Source: Bipolaris cookei (Eukaryota; Ascomycota; Dothideomycetes; Pleosporales; Pleosporaceae). Taken from it: 64,000 nucleotides of DNA. Below are positions 34,595-45,881 of the stretch, in pieces. Location of the stretch: NCBI GenBank assembly GCA_002286855.1, contig NRSV01000021.1:186001-250000 (forward strand). Direction: 5' to 3'. The position numbers were made by a program, and so were the translations under genes. The notes beneath the pieces were generated by a model that saw nothing but the letters and a program-made list of their open reading frames with translations, did no database searches and was not told where the DNA came from. Position 1 is the stretch's first letter, and every line of letters begins with the position of its first letter.

Positions 34595-37500
34595 TGTTGC
34601 TGGTGGTGTTTGATGGTCGTCCGCCCGCGGGCGTTCCTCACAGGGGGAGAGCGACTGTCGATAACGAAGGGTGTGTGCGATGGACGTGCCAAGAGGGCAA
34701 GGAAAAAAAAGGGAGAAACAGATAGATTAAATCGAGTATCCGGGCGCGGTCTCAAGCAGAGCAGTTGTGGAAAAGTGCAAAAGAAGGACAAAAAACAAGA
34801 GGGGGCGAGTGCGCCGTGAAGCAGGAAGTGGGCGAGCAAGCGTCTAGGCAAAGGCGACGGTAGCACAGGCGAAACAGATAACGAACGAGAGCGAGCGATG
34901 TGGTGGTTGAGAAGAGGGAAGAGAGACGCCCGAGCCCAGTATTCTGCCTCTGGTCTGAAACCGTGCGGGCACAGAGGCAAGGGGGGCGGGCGCGCGAATC
35001 AGGCAAAGACGCGCGGCGCTAGCTGCACTGGGATGGGGGAATGGCGCAGGCCTCTGGATCCAGCGCTATCGAAGGATGCTTGTTGGGCCGCGTTCGAGAA
35101 CACAAACGAGCTGGGCGACGAGGCGGAAGGGGAACGCGGTGCAGGGTGACAGTTGGGGAGGGCGGCGGGAATGCTTTTCTTTTTATCAGCCGCCCTGCGC
35201 TCGTCGGTCGTGCCACAAATGCAGACTACTGAGTAGAGGACTAGCTACATAACAAACACACACACACCGTGCGGCTAGTACTAGCAGTACTAGACAATGG
35301 CAAGACAGGACACGGCGGTGCACATGAGGGCTAGCTGGCTAACCCGACCTGTCTGCTGCTAGCAAAGACAGTCTCGTGATCGCGCACACGAGCTGAGCAA
35401 TGCTGCTCCAAAACCAGTCTATCGACGCCCCTCGCCCGGGTCCGCCCCAAGACCATTCGCCGCCCTCCTAAGCATCCCCAGACACACTTAACACATGGCC
35501 CTCTTGGGCGCTCTCGTAATTCTCCACAAGCCCATCCTCCCACAACGGGACGCCGCTTCTGCTGCTACTGGATAGTACTGCCGCCGTCGCTGCTGATAAT
35601 GACGCTGCTCATGCACAATTGCTCAACAACTGTCCAAAAGCCATGTCTCTGCTACCCTGGTCGCCGGGCTCTCGCGCCGACCGTTGATGGCGTGGCTGTG
35701 CGCGTAAAAATAGATGGGTATCTTTGAATGCAGGGCCACCACATGGCCATTTTGGACGGTTGCAGTGGCTGGTTCGAGTAGGACGTCCGCCAAAAGACAG
35801 GGCTGTGCAGACGTTGGTCCGAAATACCTTATGCGTACACACATACTGCTGCTGGTGATTGCTCATCGCATCCGCTGGCGGCAGCAGTCAGTAATAGCAG
35901 CAACAAAAGCATGCAGTGACCAACCGGCAGGCTTTTCACTTGGCCAAGACACTCCCGTCAGCTCGTGTGTCTTGGTGGTCGTTGCTTAGGGCCTAGAGTA
36001 CATGGAAATCGCCCGTCCAATGCCCTCCATCCCCCTTCATCGTCGCCTGGACCACGCGATCTCTCAGCCGCCAGCCAGAGTCAGAGTCCCGGTGGGCCAG
36101 TCCCTTTGCCGCCATGAGGCCCTGCATCTATTAGAGCCCTGGCCACGCGCCTGTCACGCCCGCCTTGTCGTCACACCTTTTTTTTACACATGTACACAGA
36201 TGCATACAATCGCCTTGCCCAGTTTTCTCTTGCACAGTCGTAGTACAGTATGCTATTCATTAATACCTATACACTCACTTTCGCTTAACTGCTCCTTGCC
36301 ATGCCAGTGCCGTGTTAAGGCTGGGATCTAGAACGGTTTAGCCGAAGCAATTTCCTGCTAATTTCGCATCCCCGCCGCTATCTCTCCCTCAATCAAACCT
36401 TGCAATTGCCCACGGCAAGCCGTTACCAAGCAAGCCCACGTGACCGCTTCAGCTTGCTTCTGTTGCTGTTCTTGCCTTTCTGCTCATAGGCACCTCTCAC
36501 ATGGCCATCACGTGACTTACATTCTTACCAAAGCACAATACATCACTTGAGAGTCGACGCACTGCAATGGCATGCAACCATGGCCATGCACAAGACGCCT
36601 CATCTCGTCTCCTTCTTCCAGCATACATACCTCGTGCTTGATGCTGTGCCCTGTATTGCCTCCGGACTTTTCAACCTCCACTATCCCACCGTGAATCGTC
36701 CGTATGCCGTTGGGCGCTCTCAACATTGTGGCCGGGAATTCGGCTCTGGTCCTGAGCTGCTCTGTTTGCAGTCTGACTTGATGACGGACCACCACGCCTG
36801 CAGGCCAAGATGCCGCGTGGAAACAGGCTCAGAAGTGAGTATTCCAGAGTAATATTGACGTCGCATGGTCAAGACATTGCGGCTGCCGTCAGAGTTAGAA
36901 TCGGCAGGCGCATCTTGGATTTTCGGGAAGGAACACCTCTGCCTCCTCATCGTTGGGTGCGTCGCCTCGGGGCACTCTGAGTTTCCGACTCGCCCTTTCT
37001 TTTGACCCAACTCAGCTCTCCTCACCCATGTTCCTGCTCTTTTCTCCATCTCGTGTTTGACCCGACTCATTCTCTCGTTCCTCGCATTCGGGTCATTTCT
37101 GCATCATCTAGTCATTAGATATCGTCACCCTTTGCTGCAGAGGCGGCAGAATGTGACGCGTCTGGGTCGCGCCAGTGAAGTACATATACACACACACACA
37201 CAGCCAGGCAGCAGCATTTAAAACACCCAAGTGACATGACGCTCCTTTTCAAGACGCCCAGCAAGCAATGCGACCAACACGGCCACCCAACTGCGCCACT
37301 GTTTTCGCTGCCGCCCTAAGCCGTATCTGGTATTGCTTGCGAGAAAACACATCGACCACCACTGCATTTTCGGTCATGGACTTTCGGTGCGCACTTGTCC
37401 GCCGATTCGGAATGCCAATGTTTCCATCTGCCGTCTTCAAGATGCTGTTCCTGGTGTAAACTTACGCCTCCGGTCCTCCCCATTGGCCAGTCTGCCTCCC

Positions 37501-37913
37501 CTCTTTGCATCTGCAGCCGTCCGATCACGAATTCCTGCCCTAGGGCTAAGACCTCGCATTGCCCACACGCATGGCCGTCTTGACCACCGTATGAAACTCG
37601 ATTCTTCGAGCCGGTTGTCGCGTGCCTCGGTCGTCGCAGCGCTGCCCTTCCGCCTGCTCAAAACCTTATCCAAGTTTCGTCAGTCGAAGACGCCTGCTGC
37701 AATTTAGTGGTGACCGAGATTTAATAGTAGTCGTACGCTTTAGGGGCAGTGTCACCTAAGGTCGATTCAGACACATCACTGTTCCATTTCCAATTCGCTT
37801 ATAGCCAGGCCTTCCAGAACAAGCAAAAAAAACAAGTATTGGATTGCGCCCAAGTTTCAGGACAAAACTGTTTTTGATCTTTCTTGCGTCTCGTGGGTTG
37901 CTCTTATACCACT
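34595..37913. other. Long divergent intergenic region
   Basis: 3.3 kb between the FLC start (-) and the Zn(II)2Cys6 factor (+). It contains a short CA run (37187-37201) and CT-rich tracts. Open frames up to 129 codons exist on both strands, but none carries a recognisable motif, signal peptide or supported intron. Confidence 0.5.
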
Positions 37914-40121
37914 ATGGTTTACACCGGTAAGCCGAGCCGTGGGTGTGGCATGTGCAAGACCCGCCGAATAAAGGTACGTATCTCCTTTTCGCAACCATTT
38001 CTCTTTCCATGCCATCAAGGGTCCAGGCAATCCTTTGCAAGTGACAGCAACCGCTTTTACGTACACTCTAGCCCGTCCACTAACCTTACCCAGTGTGACG
38101 AAAAACGGCCGACATGTGGCAACTGCAAGAAATCAGCCCGTGTGTGTCCAGGATACCCAGACGGTTTCGATCTGGTTTTCCGGGACGAGAACAAGGCAAT
38201 GGAAAAGAAGGCGAGGAAATCTTCTGGGACTACTCGGTCAAGTAGTAGTACTGGGAGTTGCAGCTCGCATACTTCTCCATATCTGTATGTATTAGACCGA
38301 ACCACTAGCTTCATCCCGCTTGATGCAACCAACTCGCACCAATTAGCCCCATCATGTGCTTGGACGCCATTGTCTTTCTGTCAGTGTCAACTATTTGCTG
38401 CTGTGTGATTCGCACCAGATAAGAACCCAGCTAACCCCATTAGGTCACCAACTTCAACGTTCGAGGCGTTGCCAGTGGACAATGCGCTACAACGAAGTGA
38501 GGCCTCTAGGAGAGTAAAATCAAAGTCACAAAAGCGATCAGACTCGAGTCAATCACAGCAGCTACTAGCACTATCCAGCCCTACGACGCCTTCGCAATCC
38601 TTGGATAAGTCATTTGATTTCGAGACGTTCGTCTGGAACTTCGAAAATGCAGTCCCAAATACCATCTTCCTCTCCCCAGAATGCGAGGCCGTGCCCTTTT
38701 TCTTCAAAAACTTCATCACCTTGCCGCAACAGGCTGAGAGTACAAGAGGCTTTCTCGAGTACTTGGTTCCCCTTTACAATCGTGCCCGTTCCTCATCTGT
38801 ACTGCACCTCGCCACTGATGCTGTTGCAATGGCAACATGTGGTCAGTATCCCGGTCGACACCGGCTCCTTCGCGAAGCTGTGTCCACCTACGGCAAAGCC
38901 ATCAAGAAGCTACACGAAGACCTTCGAGATCCCAAGATGTCCAAGAGCGATGAGACAGTGCTTGCTATACTCATGTTCTCTCTGTATGAAGTAAGTCGCT
39001 TCTACTCCCATGGGGCCTTGATTCGACTTGTGTTTCAAGTCGATGCATTTTTGAGCTACGTCTAACAATCTGCAGACGATCATGAGTACTGACGACACCA
39101 TCAGAGCATGGGGGAATCATGTTGATGGAGCTGTCGCGTTGACAAAATTAAGAGGAACGGAGCAATTCAACGACCCCATGTCTCATGCTATATTTCGTGC
39201 AGTGCGCACAATGATGGTAAGAATCCATACACTATCCATTGGAATCGGCAACTGAGCGAGTGTAGATTACAAGCTGCGTGCAGCGATCTAAGCCCATCGA
39301 GTCCTTTCCTGGTGTGGCAGGGTGGCTGGGAACTGGCGAGTTCAGTGATGAAAACGCTGCCAACCGCTTAACACTTATCTGCATTGACCTACCCAATCTT
39401 CGCGCCCGCGCAAATACCCTCACCTCTATGCCGTACGATCCCAGGTATGAATCCGAGGCCAAACAGATACTCGATTTCGCGCAAACAGTCGATGGGAACC
39501 TTGAAGAATGGCATCGCACGCTGCCCTCGGAATGGAAACACCGCATTATCAGCATATCCAATGAGATACTCGCTCCCGAGGATATTGCCTTGGCGGAGAA
39601 GTGGCCTGGCGAGCAGCATGTGTATCACGACGTGCCACTAGCGAGTATTATGAATGACTACCGTGTTTGTAGAATATTCTGCCGCCGGGTCATCATGGCT
39701 TGTATAAACTGGCTGAGCTCTGGTGGGGATTTTGCAGACAAAGATCAGGCGTGGAACAAGAGTGTGTTTATCATTCAAACAATGGTGGATGAGATTAGTG
39801 CATGTGTGCCTTTTCACATGAGCTATGAGCTTCAGCCTTTGGCCAAGGAGACAGGTCAGGAACAAAACGGTGAGTGTTTGAGACATTACCCAGGATAGGT
39901 TCTCAGCATACTGACAGTTTACAGCCGCAGAAGCCTTTGGCGGCTACTCGTTAGTCTGGCCACTGTACGTGGCAGCAAACGCTGAGAGTGTACCACAAGA
40001 GCAACGCGACTGGCTATTCAGTCGGCTCTCAGTTATCGGCACCAAGTTTGGACTCAGTAGTGCACAGGTTCTGGTTCTGGCGAGGAGACATGTTCTCACA
40101 TGTGGACCCATGTTTCCTTGA
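37914..40121 (+). CDS. Zn(II)2Cys6 transcription factor
   Basis: Six exons (37914..37973, 38094..38284, 38444..38990, 39076..39216, 39266..39869, 39925..40121) give 579 aa. The binuclear zinc cluster is at residues 11-38: CGMCKTRRIK, then after the first intron CDEKRPTCGNCKKSARVC, giving C-x2-C-x6-C-x6-C-x2-C-x6-C. Splitting the cluster by an intron after RRIK is typical of this class. A Ser-rich linker follows, then a long helical region (FEALPV, FETFVWNFENAVPN, YLVPLYNRARSSSVLHLAT, WGNHVDGAVALTKLRG) like the 'fungal-specific transcription factor domain 2'. The second intron was placed by frame (CT|GTATGT ... ATTAG|G). It is a DNA-binding regulator; its targets are unknown, and a P450 lies 2.8 kb downstream. 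Confidence 0.92.
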
Positions 40122-40956
40122 AGTGATGTTAGTGATCTAGTAGCAATAAGAACAAAGTACAAAAGAGAGGTCATGTCCAGGAACGTCGTGATCACATCCC
40201 GGCAAGTACCACAAAAGTATATATACGGGGGCGGCACGTAACCTTTGTATCGTGACCATCCCGTACTGCGCACGTGTTCTTGTGATCCGCCCCTCGAAGT
40301 GCATACACCAGGGTCCATGTTAATGCCTGGTCCAAGACATGTTTACACCATAGCAGTGATACTATATACAACATTAAAAAACGCCTCCCGGCCATAGCCC
40401 ATGAACATGCCGCGACAAAAATAAATTACCTTGGACTTTTGCCAAGTGCACAAACGATGATGCCCGGATAGATCAGGTGCGGGCCGACTCGACGCTAAGG
40501 GCTTACTACTGGGCATCCAGGGTTTCAGCAGCGTCTGGAGCTTGGAGTGTCGCATGGTAAGTAAACGGAGCGCGTTATTTTGTTTCTCCTCCCCCCCCCT
40601 TCCTTGAAAGCAATTCTACAAGTGGTGGCTCTAAGCCACTTTTCGTTACGTAGTAAGCCGTTACGCCACTTTTCACTCTCTCTTCAATAAGAAGCGTGAT
40701 ATACCTCCAAACCGAGATCCTTTTTTTTGGTTACTACGTATCGCCTCTTCCACTCGTTTTTCCTTCACGCGCGCACTCGCTCTTTTTCGCTGCCCCACGT
40801 CTTTTTCCCCGCTCCGCACCCGCCGCCCACCGTTTTCTGCACCTTTTCTCGAGTCGGTGAGATACGGCTTTCCAGTTCGTGCGCACCACGTCACTTCCAT
40901 CCCCGCCCTTCCACGAACCACTTTGTCTCCACTCGAATCCAGTTTATCCAGTAACC
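40122..40956. other. Spacer between the transcription factor and the small membrane protein
   Basis: 0.8 kb with C- and T-rich tracts near 40580-40830, probably the promoter and leader of the small gene. No other gene supported. Confidence 0.5.
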
Positions 40957-41346
40957 ATGGGCGCATTAAATCTGATTCCGCTCTTCATCCTCTTCGCTGT
41001 AGTTGCTGGGCTAGGATGGGTCGGCTACCAAGTACGCTTTCCTACCCTTATCCGATAAACCGCAAACCCCGCATGTCAAGCGCAGCGAGCGAAGCCAGCC
41101 CAGCGCCCAACTGCTGTGGAACCGCAAAACTATCTAGTAAACCGATGCTTATGATTTATGTGTTAGATTTTCCTGTACTCAGAGGAACTAGCTGAGCGCG
41201 GCACAAAGCACATGGAGAAAAAACACGTTGTGTTTACAAAGGACGGGGCCAAAGTTGGGGTTAGGGAGGTTAGTGCAGAGAAGTATACGGATAAGACGCA
41301 GAAGGCGTTTGTGAAGACGTGGAATGCGGCGCATGAGAAGAGGTGA
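40957..41346 (+). CDS. Small single-pass membrane protein
   Basis: Exons 40957..41031 and 41167..41346 give 84 aa, too short to stand out in unspliced frames. The N-terminus (MGALNLIPLFILFAVVAGLG) is one membrane segment at ~4-24. After the intron it reads IFLYSEELAERGTKHMEKKH, then KDGAKVGVREVSAEKYTDKT and a basic amphipathic end (FVKTWNAAHEKR). The donor GTACGC and acceptor GTTAG keep frame (Tyr-Gln|Ile-Phe). The composition, hydrophobic anchor and charged tail look like a real conserved small protein rather than chance. I recall similar uncharacterised ascomycete proteins but cannot name a family. The topology is probably N-out/C-in by the positive-inside rule. Confidence 0.75.
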
Positions 41347-42935
41347 GGAGTGTGTTTCTTTTTTCTTGGGGGGGTCGGGTGGGGGTGGGGGGGGGCTTGA
41401 AAATGCAATGTTTTACTGACTTTTTGTGGAAGTGGGTCGTCATCGAGGAGGTTGACGAGATAGGTGGGTGTGGCTATGCGTTGTGGGAAGGGCAATTGGT
41501 TAAGTTGCTACTTGGCTGGGGGAGGCAGGAGGTTGTTTGATGATGGGTTGGGTAGTATGTCAGATCTTTCTTTTAGGACATGGGGATGATGAGACGAATA
41601 TGAAGTCCCTCTTTTTTTTTGGCTCTTCTCTTAATGCTCTTTGAGATGATAAATTGGTATTATTACAGCATGTGGGTACAAATTCGGCACACGACCGGTT
41701 TTATGTGATATGCATGCAGCTGACTGACGGATCTGGGATTACTGGTAGGGATGCCGGAAATAAAGCGTGGCGGGCCGAGGCATCTACCATGTACATGGAA
41801 TGAAAAGACGAGGTTCAGACACTTGTATATTGAGAGCGGATAGGCTGACATCGCTATTGCTGACCCGATATACTACTATACTACTAACACACCTTGCTGC
41901 ACATCAAGCCATATCCGGGATCCAACCGGGCGCTACATCACTAACCTCTCTTCACCTCTTGCACGTTTGCTCAAGCCGCCAATGTCCTTTTGGGTGGTGC
42001 ACATGCCAGATAAAAGTTAATCTTCCCATTCCTATATCGAAATCATGCATTCGTATACAGCGGGGTAGGTCCTCTCTCGAACCACACGCTAACATGCCAC
42101 CAATCCCTTAGTAGCACTCCCCCCTCACCTGCTGCATCCACAGCAACGCAAGAAAAAGCGTAACCACAGCTCTTCACCTCGCCATGCATAACCCAACATA
42201 ACAAACCTAGAACATATCCCCTCGAAAGCCCCGTAATTCTTTTAGATAGGCGCCTTAAATCCGACGCTACTCGAATGCAATACTTAACTACTATTCACAC
42301 CGAATGAGTCGCGACGTACCCGATACACCGAGAGGCTCAGCGGTCCGTCGATCGCCCTCGGCTGAAAACCCGCTTTTAGAGTCTCACCGCCGTCCACAAC
42401 CGTTGGCATTTGCGTTGGCGGTACCACTGGACACTCGCAGATCGAATGGTAGAAAGACAAGAAGAAAGACAAAACCCCCTCTTCTTGTTACACGTGGTTT
42501 ACGCAGGAAGTATGCATATAGACACGCTAAAGCCACTTACATGTTATTTTTCCTTGTGCTTTGCGGAGGGGGAGAGAAAGAGGATATAGACCGGGGTAGT
42601 ATGTACGTGACCAGTTTCTAGAACTAGCACCGGGAGATTGGTGCGCCGTTCGATACGCCGCTGCTTTGCTCTTGCATGTGTAGATCTTGTGTATTTGAGA
42701 CAAATGCGGAGCATGCAGGGGGGAGGAGGGGGGGGGGGTTTGGAGTATTTGTTTGGTTGCTCGGTTACTTTTTTTTCTAGCTAGTCGGTTCGGACTTAAA
42801 GATGTAGTGGTGGTTGGGGTTGGAGGTATAAAGGGTCTTGCATCACACGCGCATTGCGTAGGTTGATGTTTGCTGTGAGATGGGTACTCTGGAAATACAT
42901 CTTCCTTGAATCTGTCAATATTTTTCGGGGTAAAG
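41347..42935. other. Intergenic spacer upstream of the P450
   Basis: 1.6 kb with G-rich patches (41367-41397 and 42717-42740) and no supportable gene. A 141-codon minus-strand frame at 42527-42952 overlaps the P450 start and has no family features. Confidence 0.5.
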
Positions 42936-44832
42936 ATGTTTCTTGAAACCATCTCTGATCGTGTTGGGTTTGAGGTGGTGAGTGTGAAGGGGATTGCGTT
43001 TTCCTCTGGGATCTTTCTGGCTTCGGTAAGAAGGATGTTTATTTCCCCCCTCTACATGTCACGTGCTCTTTCTGCATACAACATGCAGTCTACCATGAAG
43101 GGAAACAGCGTACGAATGACATTCAACGCAGGTCGCCATTTACGTCCTAGGATGCGGCGTATACAATTTATTCTTTCACCCACTCCGACACGTTCCTGGG
43201 CCTCTTCTCGCGCGGGCAGGTCCTCTCCCATACGTGATCAAGACGCGCGCTGGCGACATTGTTAAATGGACCAGGCAGTTGCACGAGGAATATGGCGACG
43301 TGGTTCGCGTGGCTCCAAATGAGGTCTCGTTTACTTCAGCGGACACTGTGTGGTCTGACATTTACGGGTTCCGTACAGGCAAGTACAAGGGCACGGGAGC
43401 GTACCTGAAAGATCACGCGTGGTAGTAAGTATTTTATCAATTGTGTAATCTGTAGACATGAGAAGCAAGATTGCTGACAAGAGTGCTTGCGTAAAAATAG
43501 TCCCAAACCCATTAGTGGCGTACGGTCTTTGATTAGCGCCGACGAAGAAGGTCACTCTCGCATGCGTCGTAACCTTTCGCATTTGTTTAGTGAAAAGTCA
43601 CTTCGACAGCAGGAGGCTCTTCTCCAGGGCTACGTTGATTTGCTTGTCCAACGGATGAGTGAGCATGCTGCACGAGGTGAAGTCATGGACATTGTTCGTT
43701 GGTACAGTGAGTACTTTCAACCTTTTTTGCACATCTAAAAAAAGGATATATAAACTGAGATATTACGTGTAAAATAGATTATACAACCTTTGACATCATC
43801 GCCGACCTCGCCTTTGGCGAATCTCTCTACTGCCTGCGCGACTCGGAGAACCACGAATGGATCGACCTAGTCTACAGCGCGACGAGCGTAGCCAGCATAA
43901 TGTCGACCCGCAAGTACGCATTTGTAGGATTCTACGACCGAGTACGCAACATCTTCCAGGACACAAGGAAGAACGAAGAGCGCCGCCGCCAATTTAGTCT
44001 CAAAGCCTCAGCCAAAGTATCAGAGCGCCTCGCACAGATCGAGAACAACGGCGACGATAACAAACCAGATTTCTTCGGCCAGCTCATGCGCAACCAAGTT
44101 AGTGAAGAGAAACGGTTGTCGCGTGCAGAAATGGATGCAAACGCTGTTACTTTTCTGACTGCCGGTAGCGAGACAACTGCTACAACGCTATCTGGATTCA
44201 CTTTCCTCATCCTCCGACATCCGGACATGTATGCGAAAATTCTGCAAGAAATTCGGTCCGCATTCACCTGTCTCGCAGATATTAACGTCGAAAAAGCAAC
44301 GCAGCTCCCCTATCTCACCGCTTGCATCCAGGAAACGCTGCGTATCTACCCCCCCGTCCCCACTGGCTTCCCGCGCGTTGCGCCGCAAGGCGGAGGCAAT
44401 ATCTCGGGATACTACATTCCAGAAGGTACTTCTGTGTATGTTAGTCAACATCCCATGTACCATTCCTCGCGCCACTTCAAAGATCCAGATATGTTTGTGC
44501 CGGAACGGTGGCTCGAGGGCACGAATAGAGAGTATAGTGGGGATAAAAAGGAGGCATGGAATCCTTTTAGTTTTGGACCGAGGAATTGTATTGGGAAGAA
44601 GTATGTCTCCTCTCTATTTTTTCTTCCTATTTGGGAAGTATTGGAAAGGGATAAAGCTAACTTGGTGAATAGTCTCGCTTGGGCCGAACTTCGTCTTGTC
44701 ATTGCTTCCGTCTTTTTCTCGTTTGATCTCGAGCTTGTGGATAAAGAGAGCGATTGGTTGGCCGGACAGAAGGTGTTTACTCTTTGGAAGAAGTCGGGGT
44801 TGATGGTCAGGTTGAAGGCTGCGCAAGAGTAG
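42936..44832 (+). CDS. Cytochrome P450 monooxygenase
   Basis: Five exons (42936..43025, 43132..43424, 43501..43706, 43778..44600, 44673..44832) give 523 aa. Microsomal class II P450: N-terminal anchor (IAFSSGIFLAS VAIYVLG), HPLRHVPGPLLARAGPLPYV before the catalytic domain, the I-helix oxygen-binding motif AGSETTATT, the K-helix ETLR, the PERW motif, and the heme-binding FSFGPRNCIGK with Cys at residue 467. The NYTTFDIIADLAFGESLYCL block resembles fungal CYP65-type (isotrichodermin C-15 hydroxylase-like) enzymes, a subfamily guess only. It needs an NADPH-P450 reductase from elsewhere. All introns are 50-110 bp with GTAAG/GTGAG/GTATGT donors and keep frame. Substrate unknown. Confidence 0.93.
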
Positions 44833-45342
44833 GAGGTGGAGTAATTGATGAAATTGAGCGAGCGAACGAGATAATCTTCACAGGGTTTTTTTCTTTCCCT
44901 ACCTAACGACTTCTTATTCCATGTTTTACATACCCTCTTTTGTCTTGTCCATCACCTGTTATCTCTCACCAAGAGGACTGTGGTGATCTACATAGCACCT
45001 CAACATTTCTCCATATAAAATCTCAGTCGTGATATTGCTTGCCCTATTCCACCCATATCTCTTCGTGTAACCTGCCTTACTTCTCAAACTTTGTTGTATC
45101 ACATATGGAACCTTTTTTTTTCTCTTCAAAAGAATTCAACAAAAAGACCCATGCATACGCATATGTACACAAATACAGCGGATGTGTATGTAATCTCATC
45201 TAAGCACTAACCCAATTTTCTCGTGCAAATCGAACAGAAATATTGAAAAGAAGAAGAAGAAAAAAAGGTATTTCCACATTACGACTATCGTGCAACATGC
45301 ACTAGTACTACAATCATAGTAACACGATAATCAACACTGAAA

Positions 45343-45404
45343 ATATGTGTGTGTGTGTGAGAGAGAGAGAGACAGAGACTTGGGGGTGAGGGGGGGGGGG
45401 GGGG
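45343..45404. repeat. GT/GA microsatellite and poly-G run
   Basis: (GT)7 passes directly into (GA)n, followed after 12 bp by G15 at 45390-45404. Confidence 0.9.
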
Positions 45405-45851
45405 AAACAAAATAAGCATTTGGCCATCCTTGTACTTAGTCTAGCGGTGATCGCATTCAAACTCTATTTTATACTTGCGATCAATGCATACACTTTCGCC
45501 GCTTGGCATCTCACAATCTGTAAATAAGGTTTACAGCTTCTTAGTCATACTGCGTATCGCCATAACCAAAGTTCACACTCGGTTTGGATTGGAAGAAACC
45601 ATTTTGGCTCAAACGTCTGCTCCTTCACATTTCCCCCCCACTCCTCCTCCTCCTCACCCCCTTTCCCCCCCTCCCCCTTTCGTTCTCCAGAGAAAAAAAA
45701 AACCACTGGCTCTACATCCATACTCGCGCCCTACATAACACCCCTCCCCCCTTTTCTCTCTTAATCGTGATTCATCTCCAACTTCTCAAACCTCTCTCTA
45801 GAGACACATATAGTATGTTGTAGTAAGTTAGCCTACGTAATCCAATATAAG

Positions 45852-45881
45852 CCCCCTCCCCCCCCCCCCCAAAAAAAAAAA
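45852..45881. repeat. Poly-C / poly-A junction
   Basis: A C-rich run (almost only C) followed by eleven A. Confidence 0.9.

Noticed and set aside
37914..44832. A secondary-metabolite gene cluster
   Set aside because: Only a regulator and one P450 are present; there is no PKS, NRPS, terpene synthase or prenyltransferase in the window.
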